Source of the DNA: JASHPR01 sp963842355
Lineage (GTDB): Bacteria > Actinomycetota > Actinomycetes > Streptosporangiales > Streptosporangiaceae
Direction of reading: 5' to 3'
Length of the DNA: 64,000 nucleotides
Assembly: GCA_963842355.1 (NCBI GenBank)
Contig: CAWJGC010000004.1
Span: 806,001 to 870,000 of the forward strand
Shown here: positions 63,845 through 64,000 of the stretch, piece by piece
Numbering within the stretch: position 1 is the stretch's first letter
Layout: the number at the start of each line of letters is the position of its first letter
The notes under the pieces: model-generated
The model's input: the letters and a program-made list of their open reading frames with translations, nothing else
What the model was told of the DNA's origin: nothing
Databases searched by the model: none
Made by a program: the position numbers and the translations under genes

Positions 63845-64000
63845 TCGCGTCGATATCGGCCGGCGGGAGCACGCCGCCGTGGTAGACCACGACCAGGCCC
63901 TCCGGACGTTCGGGCTGCGATGGCACCCAGTCCACCGCGAGCACCCGCCCCACCGGGCGATCCAGCCCGAGTTCCTCGGCCACCTCCCGGCGGCACGCAG
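63684..64000 (-). CDS. Nudix hydrolase, C-terminal part (5' end outside window)
   Basis: The minus strand enters the window within a Nudix box (CRREVAEELGLDRPVGRVLA) and continues WVPSQPERPEGLVVVYHGGV to a stop at 63684. The REVxEExG core supplies the metal-binding Glu residues; the box start and N-terminus lie beyond 64000. Hydrolyses a nucleoside-diphosphate-linked compound; substrate unknown. Confidence 0.8.
   Translation of the reverse strand, partial: ACRREVAEELGLDRPVGRVLAVDWVPSQPERPEGLVVVYHGGVLPPADIDAITLPDGELAGFAFVRPAQVADRVTPLVGRRIAACLQALTSRTVVSLEGGSRVG

Overview
The window is very GC-rich chromosomal DNA from an actinomycete. The evidence is a WhiB-family regulator, a deazaflavin (F420)-type oxidoreductase, GTG/TTG starts, LigD-type repair and strong G/C third-position bias. 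I cannot place it to genus. I found no rRNA, tRNA or CRISPR array. Calls rest on reading the translated sequence and on motif recognition; no database search was made.

Layout. 1-3.7 kb: a truncated solute-binding lipoprotein gene, then two tandem copies of a Nif11-type RiPP precursor gene with almost identical leaders and different cores, separated by a decayed copy of the lipoprotein 5' end, and GC-rich tandem repeats. 3.8-5.2 kb: a single-chain protein that looks like a HigB-type toxin split by a coiled coil and hexapeptide repeats and fused to a HigA-type antitoxin. 5.2-18.7 kb: metabolic and housekeeping genes (F420 oxidoreductase, transglutaminase-like protein, amidase, homocysteine methyltransferase, BrkB/YihY, bleomycin-hydrolase peptidase, methyltransferase, DHFR-like reductase, carboxyltransferase) among broken genes (frameshifted membrane hydrolase, internally deleted class IV aminotransferase). 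18.9-30.3 kb: transporter and PIN scars, LigD polymerase (frameshifted), Tex, P450, a zinc-ribbon/HTH protein, WhiB, a GntR-ABC operon, an MFS exporter and CsbD.

30.4-52.3 kb is a dense signalling island. It holds a receiver-KaiC pair, hybrid histidine kinases, an Rcp1-like response regulator, and a minus-strand operon kaiC-kaiB-kaiB-PAS histidine kinase whose first three genes overlap by 1 or 4 bases. Beside it are a second kinase with a related kinase core, an ORC/CDC6-like AAA ATPase, and a receiver/DHp protein divergent from a NarL/DosR-type regulator. KaiC keeps both P-loops, both catalytic Glu pairs and hydroxyl residues at the cyanobacterial phosphosites, but has a coiled-coil tail and no KaiA. 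This is the best candidate for an under-described system: a KaiBC timing or stress switch wired to two-component outputs.

52.4-64 kb: a VapBC-type toxin-antitoxin pair, a frameshifted SnoaL-like protein, WecB epimerase, MarR with a small membrane protein and a truncated FAD oxidoreductase, a PAS/GAF-PP2C phosphatase, a ferritin-like VIT1/CCC1 transporter, a split XRE-TPR regulator divergent from a hexapeptide acyltransferase/acyl-CoA dehydrogenase pair, and a partial Nudix hydrolase.

Two window-wide patterns stand out. Single-base-type frameshifts recur in otherwise conserved genes (true decay or uncorrected indels). Recent 18-bp (six-codon) repeat expansions occur in three unrelated genes. 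A 130-bp repeat with a palindromic end occurs twice, 23 kb apart and inverted.
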